A stretch of DNA of 64,000 nt from CAWAND01 sp963797485 (GTDB lineage Bacteria; Chloroflexota; Anaerolineae; Anaerolineales; E44-bin32). The position numbers were made by a program, and so were the translations under genes. This document shows, one piece after another, positions 8,945-17,633 of the stretch (its first letter is position 1; each line of letters starts with the position of its first letter). The stretch covers positions 248,001 through 312,000 of the forward strand of contig CAWCPF010000002.1 in NCBI GenBank assembly GCA_963797485.1, in the 5' to 3' direction. The notes below the pieces were generated by a model that was not told the DNA's origin, ran no database searches, and saw only the letters and a list, made by a program, of their open reading frames with translations.

Positions 8945-10195
8945 GGTTCCACCGCAGGGCCGGAGGCAGGCGCTGTGGCGAATTCGACCGGCCGCCGGCG
9001 CGCCAGGATCAGCCCTCCGACGGCCAGCGCGGTCAGGACCGCCGCGGCCGGAAAGACGGCTCGCAAGCTGAGCCGTGACAACAGGGCGCCCAGGCCTGGG
9101 CCGAGCATAAACCCCAGGTTGACCGGCAGATAGGCAAACGACATCACCCGGCCGCGGACGTCTTCGCTGGCCGAACTCGAGAGCACATTGAATGACAGCG
9201 CGAAATTGCTGGAGGTCACGCCGCTGACCAGCGCCCAGGTCAAGGCCAGACTCGGGCAGGTCACGCGCCAACGCCGGCAAGGGCCACACGGCGATGGCCA
9301 CCAACCCCCCGGCGATCAGCACCGTCCAATGGCCGCGCCGGTCCGCCAGCGCCCCTACCAGGGGACTCACGAGCAGAGCGCCCAGGCCCCCGGCCCCGGC
9401 CACCAGCCCGACGACCTTGCCGGGCTCCGGGCCCCGATAGACCGAGGTCGTCACCAGCGGGATAAAGGTCAGCGCCATCAGCCAGCCGGCGAACAGCAGG
9501 AATAGGGCCGGGAACAGCAGCCGCAGCCGCGGGCTGCCGGTCACAATGCGAACCGAGTCGACCGCCATGCCGAGCAAAGGACCGCGATCCGTGCCGACGA
9601 AGTAATCGCGGTAACCGAGCACCATGGCCGCGATCACCAGGCCCATGACGACCACATTGACCGCCAGCAGCGTTCGAAAGCCGTAGGCGTCAAAGATCGC
9701 CCCGCCGATCAAGGGTCCAAGAAAGACGCCCACAGCCGGCCCGCCGTTCATGATCGAGAAGGCCAGCCCCTGGCGGGTGCGCGGAGCGCGCTCCGAGAGC
9801 GTGGTCATCATCAATCCGCTGTTGCCCAGCGCCAGGCTGGTGATGGAGCGCGCCAGCAGGAACACCCATATGCTCCCCGACAGTATCATCCCCAGCCCGG
9901 CCAGGAAATGGGCGATGAACGAGCGCACGATGATCGGCTGGCGGGCGTAGCGGTCCGCCAGCGCGCCCCAGAAGGGAAGCAGCGGCAGCCCGATGGCGCT
10001 GGTGATCGAAGCGATGGCGCCGGTCCATGTGGCGACGTCTTGTGGACGGACGCCGATCTTGGGCAGGTACAGCGGCGTGAACGCGTTGATCTGGCTGTAG
10101 AAAGCCGCCTCGACAAAGCCGGCGGCCGTGAACAGGGTGAGGATCCAGATCCACGAAGTCGGAGCCTTCGCCTGGCTTGGGCCTGACTGGGACAT
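8941..10195 (-). CDS. Major facilitator superfamily transporter (frameshifted)
   Basis: Predicted 12-helix inner-membrane transporter of about 418 aa starting at ATG 10195 (MSQSGPSQAKAPTSWIW). The MFS A-like loop appears as GALADRYARQPIIV after helix 2 and again as GALADRRGHWTVL after helix 8. The frame breaks near 9265; the last three helices continue in another frame (NLGFMLGPGLGALLSRLSLRAVF, then the terminus TAPASGPAVEP). The substrate is unknown. It faces the DUF309 gene divergently with an 84-bp gap. Confidence 0.85.
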
Positions 10196-10238
10196 TCGGC
10201 CATTCTACCCTCGCCACGGTCGCCCTTCTGGCTGAAGG

Positions 10239-10244
10239 TACAAT
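10239..10244 (+). promoter_or_regulatory. -10 box upstream of the DUF309 gene
   Basis: TACAAT in the divergent gap between the MFS gene and the gene at 10280. It is followed by a CC-rich start region, a pattern repeated before several genes in this window. No convincing -35 was seen. Confidence 0.45.
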
Positions 10245-10279
10245 CCAGACACCCGCCGCAAAACGGCAGAGGCCCGAGT

Positions 10280-11161
10280 GTGAAACCTGACGACCGGAAT
10301 CCGGTGCCTGCCTCATCCCCGGGCAGGCTGATGGCCTGGACCGAGGACCTTTTCATCACGCCTCGGCTGCAGGATGTGGCCCGACGGCTGGGTTATGCGT
10401 TGAGCGTGATTGAAGCCCCGGCGCAGCTCCAGGCCGATGGCGCCCCGCCAGGCAGGCGGGTGCCGCTCACCGAACCGCTGGAAGGACCGGATGGGCAGTT
10501 GGTGGAGGCGCTGACCCAACAGCGCCCGGCCCTCATCCTGGCCGACACCGCGTCAGACAGGCTGCCGTGGGCGCGCTGGATCCAGGTGCTCAAGACGTCG
10601 GCCGCCACGCGGCGCATCCCCATCCTGGCCTTCGGACCCCACGTGGATGAGGCCCGCCTGGAGCAGGCGAGGCAAGCAGGCGCCGATGTGGTCGTCAGCC
10701 GCGGCAAACTGCAGTCTTCCCTGCCCCAACTGATCCAGACCTGGGCGCACGCCTTGGGGGAGGCGGATCTGCTGGCAGGCTGCGAGGGGGGCCTGTCCGA
10801 CTGGGCCCTTCAGGGAGTCGAGCTGCACCGGGCGGGGAAGTATTTCGAGGCCCACGAAGCTTTGGAGAAGGCATGGCTTGAAGCGCCCGAAGTCGAGGGG
10901 ACTTTGTATCGGGCGCTGCTGCAGGTCTCCGTGGCCTATCTGCACGCCTCGCGGGGCAACCACCGCGGCGCCAGCAAGATGATGCTGCGCGTGCGTCAAT
11001 GGCTGGATCCGCTCCCGGATGCCTGCCGCGGGATGGACGTAGCGCGCCTGCGCGCCCAGGTCGAGGCATTCCGCCAGGCGCTCAAACAACTCTCGCCTGA
11101 GACCATGGACCAGTTCGACCGGCGCCTGCTCCAGCCGTTCCCTCAGCTCGAACCGGGCTGA
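10280..11161 (+). CDS. Receiver-like domain fused to DUF309
   Basis: A two-part protein of 293 aa from GTG 10280; an internal ATG at 10331 is an alternative start. Residues ~18-160 look like a degenerate response-regulator receiver (LFITPRLQDVARRLGYAL, PALILADTASDRLPWARWIQVLK, IPILAFGPHVDEARLEQARQAGADVVVSR), with a strand-helix pattern and the phospho-acceptor region reading ADTAS. Residues ~175-285 are DUF309 with its hallmark HRAGKYFEAHEALEKAW and LLQVSVAYLHASRGNHRGA. DUF309 is of unknown function. The 3' end overlaps the convergent flavoenzyme gene by 19 bp. Confidence 0.8.
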   Translation: MKPDDRNPVPASSPGRLMAWTEDLFITPRLQDVARRLGYALSVIEAPAQLQADGAPPGRRVPLTEPLEGPDGQLVEALTQQRPALILADTASDRLPWARWIQVLKTSAATRRIPILAFGPHVDEARLEQARQAGADVVVSRGKLQSSLPQLIQTWAHALGEADLLAGCEGGLSDWALQGVELHRAGKYFEAHEALEKAWLEAPEVEGTLYRALLQVSVAYLHASRGNHRGASKMMLRVRQWLDPLPDACRGMDVARLRAQVEAFRQALKQLSPETMDQFDRRLLQPFPQLEPG

Positions 11162-12345
11162 TCTCGGCCGGCATGGCGGGCTTGTTCGTGGGCCGGCTTG
11201 CCCGGGGCGCGCCACGCAAACCTCGCCAGGTCGGGATTGGGGATACCCTCTACGGCGTCGGCGATCAGGCCGCCCAGCACCGGCGCGAACTTGAACCCGT
11301 GTCCGCTGCCGCCGGTAGCCACGAATAGACCCGGCCGGTCGGGATCGGCGGCGATGTAGAAATCGCCATCCCAGGTGTCGCAGTAAAGGCACAGGCGCGA
11401 GCCGGCCAGCGGTGCCCCCGCCAACTCCGGCAGAGATCGCCTGAGGAAGTCCCGGAACGCCGTCTCAGCCGTCGGGGCCACCCGGCGTTCGGCGTCGGGA
11501 TCGACACGCATCCCGGGGCCGTGGTTGGCGATCTTGAGCGTGCCATCGTCCAGCGCCGGGAAGCCATACCAGCCGGTGCGGGCGATGTCGGCCGCCCAGG
11601 GCACGAATTGGGGAGGCTGGAATTGGCCGGCGGGATCGGCCTTGAAGTGCAGCACCGGCTGGCCCACCGTCCACATGCGGTCGGACAGCCAGGGGAGCAG
11701 CTTCGGGGTCCATGCGCCGGCGGCCACGACGACGGCGTCGGCCTCGAGCGCGCCCCCAGGGACTTTCACGCCGATGACGCGCCCGGCGCGCTGGACAAGC
11801 CCGGCCATGCGCCGGTCCGGCAGCACCTCGACGCCGGCCTCGCCGGCCTGCTCGATCAAGCCGGCCACCACCTGGCCGCTTTCGGCCCAGCCAGCCTCAG
11901 GGTTGAAGTAGCCGTCCTGATAGCCGCCCTCCGCCCACGACGGAAAGCGCGCCGTGATGTCGGAGGCGGCCAAACGCTGCGGCTGATGGCCGCGCGCCTC
12001 CAGCAGGCGAAAGCTCTCGTACTCGAACTCGCCCGGCTGCATCGGGCCGGGGGTCAGGAGCAGGAATCCGGTCTCATGAAACAGCGGCCGAGGCCAATCG
12101 CGGTTCCAGCCGCGCCAGCCTTCCAAGGCGCGTTCCATCAAGTCCATATAAAAGGCATCCGCGCCGTAGTCCATGCGAACGACTTTGCTGATATCCGTGG
12201 ATGACGCCAGCGCATGCGGCAGCGGCCCAGGATCGAGCAGCCGGACGGCATGCCCGCGCCCGGCCAGCGTGAGCGCCGCCGCGGCGCCAAACACGCCTCC
12301 ACCGACGATCAAGACAGTGTCGACCCGGGCAGGGCGCGCCCTCAT
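11143..12345 (-). CDS. FAD-dependent amine/amino-acid oxidoreductase (sarcosine-oxidase-like)
   Basis: DAO-family flavoenzyme of 400 aa. The N-terminal FAD dinucleotide motif is VLIVGGGVFGAAAALTLAGRGH, followed by SSTDISKVVRMDYG. Late blocks are LCLYCDTWDGDFYIAADP and LFVATGGSGHGFKFAPVLGGLIAD. The cysteine in LYCDTW is where monomeric sarcosine oxidases attach FAD covalently. The substrate is probably an N-methylated or secondary amino acid, by family only. Transcribed leftward from ATG 12345; palindrome copy 2 lies 62 bp upstream. Confidence 0.86.
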   Translation of the reverse strand: MRARPARVDTVLIVGGGVFGAAAALTLAGRGHAVRLLDPGPLPHALASSTDISKVVRMDYGADAFYMDLMERALEGWRGWNRDWPRPLFHETGFLLLTPGPMQPGEFEYESFRLLEARGHQPQRLAASDITARFPSWAEGGYQDGYFNPEAGWAESGQVVAGLIEQAGEAGVEVLPDRRMAGLVQRAGRVIGVKVPGGALEADAVVVAAGAWTPKLLPWLSDRMWTVGQPVLHFKADPAGQFQPPQFVPWAADIARTGWYGFPALDDGTLKIANHGPGMRVDPDAERRVAPTAETAFRDFLRRSLPELAGAPLAGSRLCLYCDTWDGDFYIAADPDRPGLFVATGGSGHGFKFAPVLGGLIADAVEGIPNPDLARFAWRAPGKPAHEQARHAGRDQPGSS

Positions 12346-12406
12346 GCCAGCTCCCAGCCGGCCGAAGCCGGCGTTCGTCCGAAGTCAGGGCGTGACCAGG
12401 TTTGCA

Positions 12407-12424
12407 TTGTGAAATTCCTCACAA
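12407..12424. promoter_or_regulatory. Palindromic operator-like site, copy 2
   Basis: TTGTGAAATTCCTCACAA: six-base arms TTGTGA/TCACAA are intact, with one mismatch to the 7-base arms. It sits between the divergent flavoenzyme and M48 peptidase genes, 62 bp from the former's start. Confidence 0.65.
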
Positions 12425-12519
12425 ACTATCCGGCGCCGGCGGGTGACACGAGTGTAGGCCAGGCCGGCCCGCCAGGTCAACGGCTGGAGCGCCCCCGATG
12501 AAGCCCCAGAAGCGCGGAG

Positions 12520-12525
12520 TACAAT
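12520..12525 (+). promoter_or_regulatory. -10 box giving a probable leaderless M48 transcript
   Basis: TACAAT ends only 7 nt before the GTG start at 12533, so transcription should begin at or within a base or two of the start codon. There is no room for a Shine-Dalgarno sequence. Confidence 0.5.
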
Positions 12526-12532
12526 CCCCCCC

Positions 12533-13690
12533 GTGGAAACCGAGCCGTTGAGACTTGACCCCGAACGCCAGGCCCAGGCGCGACAGTACGCCGCAATCCG
12601 CCGCCGGCTGATGGTGGTTGAGCTGGCACTGGGGGCGTCCTACCTGGCCTTGTGGCTGGCGGCCGGCTGGGCGATCCGTGTTCGTCACGCCCTGGAGATC
12701 ACGCCGCCTTTCGCCGGCGCGTGGTGGCTGGTGCTGCTGGGGACGGCGGCCGGCCTGGGCCTCCCGTGGCTGATCGCCAGCCTGCCTCTGAGCTACCATT
12801 CCGGATTCCGGCTGCCCCATCGCTACGGGTTGTCGACTCAAACCGTGCGCGGCTGGATCGCCGATCAACTCAAGGGCTTGGGCCTGTCCGCCGTGATCGG
12901 CGCGCCGCTGCTGGTCGGCTTGTACGCCGTGATCCGCTGGCAGCCCGGCGCGTGGTGGCTGTTTGCGTCGGTGCTTTACACCCTGGTCACGGCCGTGCTG
13001 GCGGCGCTGGCCCCGGTGCTCTTGCTGCCGGTGTTCTACAAACTCACGCCTCTGGAGGACAGCCGCTCGGACCTGCGCGACCGGCTGCTCGCCCTGGCGG
13101 CGCGGGCCGGCGCCCGGATCGAGGGGGTCTACCGCATGGACATGAGCCGGCGCACCCGGGCCGCCAACGCGGCCCTCACCGGTTTGGGGCGCACCCGGCG
13201 CATCGTCATCGGCGACACGCTCCTGGACGAATTCACTCCGGACGAAATTGAGACCGTGCTGGCGCACGAGCTTGGACATCACGTTCACCGGGACATCCCT
13301 CTCGGTTTGGCGGTTGAAGCCTTGCTCAACTTGCTGGGTTTCTGGCTGGTTCAGGGGGGCCTGGTGCTCGGCGCGGGCTGGTTTCAATTGAATGGACCCG
13401 CCGATCCGGCCGGTCTCCCCTGGATCGGCCTGCTGTTGGGCGCGTTCGGGCTGTTGACGATGCCGCTCTCCAACGCCTACTCGCGCTGGCGTGAGTCTCT
13501 GGCGGACGATTTCGCCCTGAAGACGACCCGCAAGCCGGAGGCCTTCGCCCGCGCCATGACCCGCCTGGCCAATCAGAACCTGGCCGAGGCGCAGCCGCCC
13601 AAATGGGTCGTGGCCCTGCTGTATTCGCATCCTCCGCTTCAGAACCGCATCGACAAGGCGGCGAGGCTCGGCGCTCGCCCCACAGGCTAG
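12533..13690 (+). CDS. M48-family CAAX-prenyl-protease-like membrane zinc peptidase
   Basis: Integral membrane protein of 385 aa (Ste24-like) with about five to six hydrophobic segments in the first 170 residues and two more after the active site. The zinc motif HELGHH lies in ETVLAHELGHHVHRD (about residue 245). The downstream glutamate is in RWRESLADDFALKTT, and YSHPPLQNRI closes the fold, as in M48. The start is GTG 12533. The likely role is membrane-protein quality control; the substrate is unknown. It is divergent from the flavoenzyme. Confidence 0.9.
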   Translation: METEPLRLDPERQAQARQYAAIRRRLMVVELALGASYLALWLAAGWAIRVRHALEITPPFAGAWWLVLLGTAAGLGLPWLIASLPLSYHSGFRLPHRYGLSTQTVRGWIADQLKGLGLSAVIGAPLLVGLYAVIRWQPGAWWLFASVLYTLVTAVLAALAPVLLLPVFYKLTPLEDSRSDLRDRLLALAARAGARIEGVYRMDMSRRTRAANAALTGLGRTRRIVIGDTLLDEFTPDEIETVLAHELGHHVHRDIPLGLAVEALLNLLGFWLVQGGLVLGAGWFQLNGPADPAGLPWIGLLLGAFGLLTMPLSNAYSRWRESLADDFALKTTRKPEAFARAMTRLANQNLAEAQPPKWVVALLYSHPPLQNRIDKAARLGARPTG

Positions 13691-13745
13691 CGCACCGTCG
13701 CCGGACACCGCGCGCCGGCGTTCGGTGATCGATAGTTCGAGGCGG

Positions 13746-14849
13746 TCAGATGATGAAGTGGCCCGCCTCGTAGAAGACCTGGCCGTCGGCCAGGATGCGC
13801 GAGTCCGTCCCCATGTCGGTGACCATGTCCCAATGGATGGCGCTCTTGTTCACCCCGCCGGCGAACTCCAGGCCGTGGCCCACGGCCAGATGGATCGTGC
13901 CGCCGATCTTCTCGTCAAACAGCGCATCCCCGGTGTGGCGGGTGATTCCCGGGTTGTTGCCGATGGCGAACTCTCCGATGACGCGAGAGCCCTCATCCAG
14001 GTCCAGCTGGCTCATGAGGAAGGCTTCCTCCTTGGTGGCCGAGGCGGCCGTGACCCGGCCGCCTTCCAGGGTCAGCTCGACGCCTTCCACCTGGTGACCG
14101 CTGAAAACCGCCGGATACACAAATCGGATCCAGCCCTCGGCGCTGTCCTCGACCGGGCAGGTGAAGACCTCACCGTCGGGCATGTTGTAGTGGCCATCCG
14201 AGTTTATCCACGGCCGGCCGTCGATCGATAAGCGAAGATCACAATTGGGGCCCTCGACCTTCAGTTCTTTCCGCCCCTTGAGCCAGTCGACAATCACCTG
14301 CTGGCGCGCTGAGACCTGGCGCCACGAAGCCACCGGGTCCGGCAGATCTACCCGGCAACCTGTGTAGACGAAGTCTTCATACTCGGACAAACTCATTTCG
14401 GCTTCCTGGGCGCTGGCTTGGGTCGGATGGCGTGTTAATACCCAGCGCAGCTCACCCGCCGCGCTCCTCCGAAGGTAGGTTTCAAACTGTTTGCGCCTCC
14501 CGGATTGGCGAAGGGCTTGGCGCACTGGATCGGCTCGCGTCAGGGCGCGCGTGTTCTGAGAGCCGGCCAGGTAGATCATCACATCTACCTGTTCGAAGAG
14601 GGCCAGCTCGGTCGGCGGCTGCCATTGAATCTGCTCATCACTTCCCTGGAAAAGCAGGGTCTCGGTCAGTCGATCGTCAACCATGACCGCCTGGGGCAAG
14701 CCGCCCAATTCGAGCACCGAGCGATAGACCTCCCGGACGAGCGGCAACGCGCCCATCTCGCCCAGGATGACAGTCCACTCGTTGGGCCTTGTTTGCACGC
14801 AGTAATTGACCAATAGATCAGCCAGCCGGGTCGTGTGTTCGTCCGCCAA
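13746..14849 (-). CDS. M29-family (thermophilic) aminopeptidase
   Basis: Cytoplasmic metallo-aminopeptidase of the AmpS/AmpT family, 367 aa from TTG 14849 (ADEHTTRLADLLVNYCVQ). Metal-binding blocks are EGSRVIGEFAIGNNPGITR, IGGTIHLAVGHGLEFAGGVN and SAIHWDMVTDM, with the ordered Glu, His and Asp ligands expected. The C-terminus is GQVFYEAGHFII. It may recycle imported or internal peptides together with the M42 enzyme at 20.2 kb. It is convergent with the M48 gene. Confidence 0.9.
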   Translation of the reverse strand: MADEHTTRLADLLVNYCVQTRPNEWTVILGEMGALPLVREVYRSVLELGGLPQAVMVDDRLTETLLFQGSDEQIQWQPPTELALFEQVDVMIYLAGSQNTRALTRADPVRQALRQSGRRKQFETYLRRSAAGELRWVLTRHPTQASAQEAEMSLSEYEDFVYTGCRVDLPDPVASWRQVSARQQVIVDWLKGRKELKVEGPNCDLRLSIDGRPWINSDGHYNMPDGEVFTCPVEDSAEGWIRFVYPAVFSGHQVEGVELTLEGGRVTAASATKEEAFLMSQLDLDEGSRVIGEFAIGNNPGITRHTGDALFDEKIGGTIHLAVGHGLEFAGGVNKSAIHWDMVTDMGTDSRILADGQVFYEAGHFII

Positions 14850-14991
14850 TAGTTGTGCCTTTCACGGATCGAGTGGCCGGATCGCCGGCCCCATTCTACA
14901 GCCGAGCGGCCAAACGCCCACCAACGATCTTGCCTGTGAACCGTTACGGCGGGTCGACCGAGACGGTCATCCCGCCGCCCGGCCGTTCGGC

Positions 14992-15020
14992 TTGACACAC
15001 TCCGGTGAATACCCTAGGAT
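14992..15020 (+). promoter_or_regulatory. Strong promoter for the amino-acid ABC transporter operon
   Basis: A perfect -35 TTGACA (14992-14997), a 17-bp spacer and -10 TAGGAT (15015-15020). It is one of the best consensus promoters in the window. Transcription should start near 15027, 204 nt before the first gene. Confidence 0.75.
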
Positions 15021-15026
15021 ACGGAC

Positions 15027-15230
15027 ATCCAACGCTCTTGCACGCCGCAAGACCACGCAACTTAGCACCCGTCCAGGGTCCAGCACCTGGGAAGTTGAGG
15101 CCAAGGCCGCACCCTTCCAGTGCGCAGGATCAACCGTCTCTTTGGGAGAGAGGAGGCGAGCGACCCTCACACCTTGCGGAAGACTGTAAATTCCTAGAGT
15201 CAAGTGAACACTCATAGGAGGAGGAGAAAC
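15027..15230 (+). other. Long untranslated leader of the aap-type operon
   Basis: About 200 nt without a convincing ORF. Visible helices include TCTTGC/GCAAGA near 15032-15048, CCAGG/CCTGG near 15073-15089 and CTCT/GAGAG near 15138-15150. It matches no riboswitch class I can recall. It ends in a strong AGGAGGAGG ribosome-binding site just before ATG 15231. Confidence 0.4.
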
Positions 15231-16355
15231 ATGTTTCGTAAGCTGACCCTTGCAGTTTCGGTTTTGATGGTGGCCTCGATCGCTCTGGCAGCCTGCGCCC
15301 CGTCGGCCACGCCGGCGCCGAGCGGCGGAGGCCCGAGCGCCGATCAGCCAACGGCCACGGCCGCCAGCGGCGGAGATGAAGTCATGCCGGAGCAGACCAC
15401 CGGCCGCGGGGAAATCATGAGCCGCGTCCAGGACCGCGGCAGCGTGGTGTGTGGCGGACGCACCGATCTGGCAGGATTTGGTTTCCTGGATGAAAGTGGC
15501 AACAACAAGGGCTTCGATATCGACCTGTGCAAAGCCGTGGCGGCTGCCGTTCTTGGAGACCCGGAAGCCGTCGAAATCGTCCCCCTGACCGCCGACGAAC
15601 GCGGCCCCGCGCTGCAAACCGGCGAGGTCGATTTGCTGGCGCGCAATGTGACGTGGACCTGCAGCCGCGATGCCCAGTGGGGCAACTTCACCTGGATTAC
15701 GTTCTACGACGGGCAAGGCTTCATGGTCCCGGCGGACAGCGGCATCACCACCATCGAACAGCTGGATGGCGCTACGATCTGCGTCACCAGCGGGACCACC
15801 ACCGAGCTCAACCTGGCGGATGCCTTCCGGCAGCGGGGCCTGGAGTACACAGCCTTGTCGTTCGAAGACACCGCCACCGTCTACGGAACCTATGAAGACG
15901 GGCGTTGTGATGCCACCACCAGCGACAAGTCTCAGCTAGCTTCGGTGCGCACGGGTTTCCAGGATCCAAACGCACATGTCATCCTGGACATCACCATTTC
16001 CAAGGAGCCGCTGACCCCGGCCGTCCCGTCGGGTGATGATCAATGGTTCGACGCTGTGAAGATGGTGATCTTCGGCTTGATCAACGCTGAGGAACTGGGG
16101 GTGACCCAGGCGAATGTCGAGGACATGAAGACCAGCGACAACGTGGAGGTACGACGCCTGCTCGGTGTGGAAGGCGAATGGGGCCAGGCCGACCTCGGGC
16201 TTGAGCCGGATGCGATTGCCAAAGCGGTGGCGGCCGTCGGAAACTACGGAGAAATTTACGACCGCTACTTGGGCCCCGACGCGCTCAACATCCCGCGCGG
16301 CCCCAATCGACTGTGGACCGACGGTGGCCTGATTTACGCCCCGCCGCTCCGCTAG
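15231..16355 (+). CDS. aapJ: General L-amino-acid ABC transporter, substrate-binding lipoprotein (AapJ-like)
   Basis: Extracytoplasmic solute-binding protein of 374 aa. ATG 15231 gives a lipoprotein signal (MFRKLTLAVSVLMVASIALAACAPS, lipobox LAAC), then a short Pro/Ala/Gly stalk. SBP family 3 features are GSVVCGGRTDLAGFGFLDESG, GFDIDLCKAVAAAVLG and TWTCSRDAQWGNFTW. CVTSGTTTELNLADAF, DATTSDKSQLA and NYGEIYDRYLG follow. It is first in an operon with two permeases and an ATPase. The AapJ assignment rests on the long permeases that follow. Confidence 0.92.
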   Translation: MFRKLTLAVSVLMVASIALAACAPSATPAPSGGGPSADQPTATAASGGDEVMPEQTTGRGEIMSRVQDRGSVVCGGRTDLAGFGFLDESGNNKGFDIDLCKAVAAAVLGDPEAVEIVPLTADERGPALQTGEVDLLARNVTWTCSRDAQWGNFTWITFYDGQGFMVPADSGITTIEQLDGATICVTSGTTTELNLADAFRQRGLEYTALSFEDTATVYGTYEDGRCDATTSDKSQLASVRTGFQDPNAHVILDITISKEPLTPAVPSGDDQWFDAVKMVIFGLINAEELGVTQANVEDMKTSDNVEVRRLLGVEGEWGQADLGLEPDAIAKAVAAVGNYGEIYDRYLGPDALNIPRGPNRLWTDGGLIYAPPLR

Positions 16356-16378
16356 CCCTGTCGAGCTAACGCTCATCT

Positions 16379-16403
16379 GGGGCGCGGGCGTCGCCCGCGC
16401 CCC
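16379..16403 (+). other. Intercistronic GC-rich hairpin
   Basis: An 11-bp perfect stem (GGGGCGCGGGC with GCCCGCGCCCC) and a 3-nt loop, lying between the binding-protein stop and the first permease start. No T-run follows, so it is not a canonical terminator. Such hairpins often stabilise the upstream message and keep the binding protein in excess over the permeases. Confidence 0.6.
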
Positions 16404-16429
16404 AGACACCTACTCCTGACCGAGGCCCG

Positions 16430-17632
16430 GTGGCCGTTTCACCCCCCTCCGGCAGCATCCCGCGCAACGCCAGCCAAATTCCCCTCTGGCGAGACGAGCG
16501 GGTCTTGCGGGCCTCTGCCCAGGCCGTGTCGGCGGTAGTCGTCTTGGGATTGTTGTACTGGGCCTTGGCCAACGCCATCAGCGCCGCTAACCAGCGAGGC
16601 CTGAGCCTGGGTTTTGGCTTCCTCGAGCAGTCGGCCGGGTTCCCCATCGCCGAATCTCCCATCGGCTACAGCCCCTCTGACACCTTCGGAATAGCTTTCA
16701 TGGCCGGCGTCCTCAACACGCTAAAAGTGGCCAGCCTGGGCATCGTCCTGGCAACCGTATTGGGCACGTTGGTGGGGCTGGCGAGGCTGTCGTCGAATTG
16801 GCTGGTGAGCCGGTTGGCGCTGGTCTACATCGAGGCCCACCGCAATATCCCCCTGCTGGTGCTCTTGTTCCTGTGGTACCGAGGCGTGTGGACGACCCAG
16901 CTGCCCGGGGTCAAAGACGCGCTTCAGCTGCCGGGCCCCATATTCCTCACGCAGCGCGGCGTGTACATGGTATGGCCACGCCTCACCGCGCAGGGCGACC
17001 CCTTTGCGATCCTGATGGTCGTGGGGGTGGTCTTGTCGCTAATCGCTTGGCAGGTCCTGCGCCGGATTCGAGAGCAGACCGGCCGGCCGACTTATTTCGG
17101 CGCCGTCAGTCTGGGACTGCTGATCCTGCTGCCGGCCATCGGCTGGGTGCTATCTGGGGGACAACCGCTGGTCTGGGATCCGCCTCACCTGCAAGGTTTC
17201 AACTTTGCGGGCGGCGTCCATTTGACTCCCGAGTTTGTGGCGCTGCTGATCTCGCTGGTGATGTACACCGCCGCCTTTATCGCCGAAGTGGTCAGGGCGG
17301 GGATCCAGGCTGTGGATCGCGGCCAGACAGAAGCCGCGCACGCGTTAGGCCTAGGCCCCTTTCATGTCCTGGGCCTGGTCATCCTCCCACAAGCCCTGCG
17401 GGTGATCATCCCACCCCTCATCAGCCAGTTCCTGAATCTGACCAAGAACTCAAGCCTGGCCTTTTTCATCGGCTTTCCGGAGCTGTTCACCATCAGTCGA
17501 ATCATGATCAACCAGGCGGGACGCGCTGTCCCCGTTTTTCTGATGATGATGGCCGCCTACCTGGCGATGAGCCTGCTGACGTCGTTCGTCCTCAATATCT
17601 ACAACCGCCGTATTCAGTTAATCGAGAGATAG
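16430..17632 (+). CDS. aapQ: Amino-acid ABC transporter permease (AapQ-like)
   Basis: Inner-membrane permease of 400 aa from GTG 16430. It is long for the HisM/GlnP class but normal for AapQ. The permease homology begins at GVLNTLKVASLGIVLATVLGTLVG and includes YIEAHRNIPLLVLLF. The conserved EAA loop is EAAHALGLGPFHVLGLVILPQALRVIIPPL. A stretch of about 100 residues is inserted between helices, as in AapQ. The stop is one base from the next permease start, indicating translational coupling. Confidence 0.92.
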   Translation: MAVSPPSGSIPRNASQIPLWRDERVLRASAQAVSAVVVLGLLYWALANAISAANQRGLSLGFGFLEQSAGFPIAESPIGYSPSDTFGIAFMAGVLNTLKVASLGIVLATVLGTLVGLARLSSNWLVSRLALVYIEAHRNIPLLVLLFLWYRGVWTTQLPGVKDALQLPGPIFLTQRGVYMVWPRLTAQGDPFAILMVVGVVLSLIAWQVLRRIREQTGRPTYFGAVSLGLLILLPAIGWVLSGGQPLVWDPPHLQGFNFAGGVHLTPEFVALLISLVMYTAAFIAEVVRAGIQAVDRGQTEAAHALGLGPFHVLGLVILPQALRVIIPPLISQFLNLTKNSSLAFFIGFPELFTISRIMINQAGRAVPVFLMMMAAYLAMSLLTSFVLNIYNRRIQLIER

Positions 17633-17633
17633 C

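Noticed and set aside
12419..13708. A 429-codon minus-strand open frame opposite the M48 gene
   Set aside because: Composition is shadow-like and the plus-strand gene has a complete HELGHH peptidase architecture.
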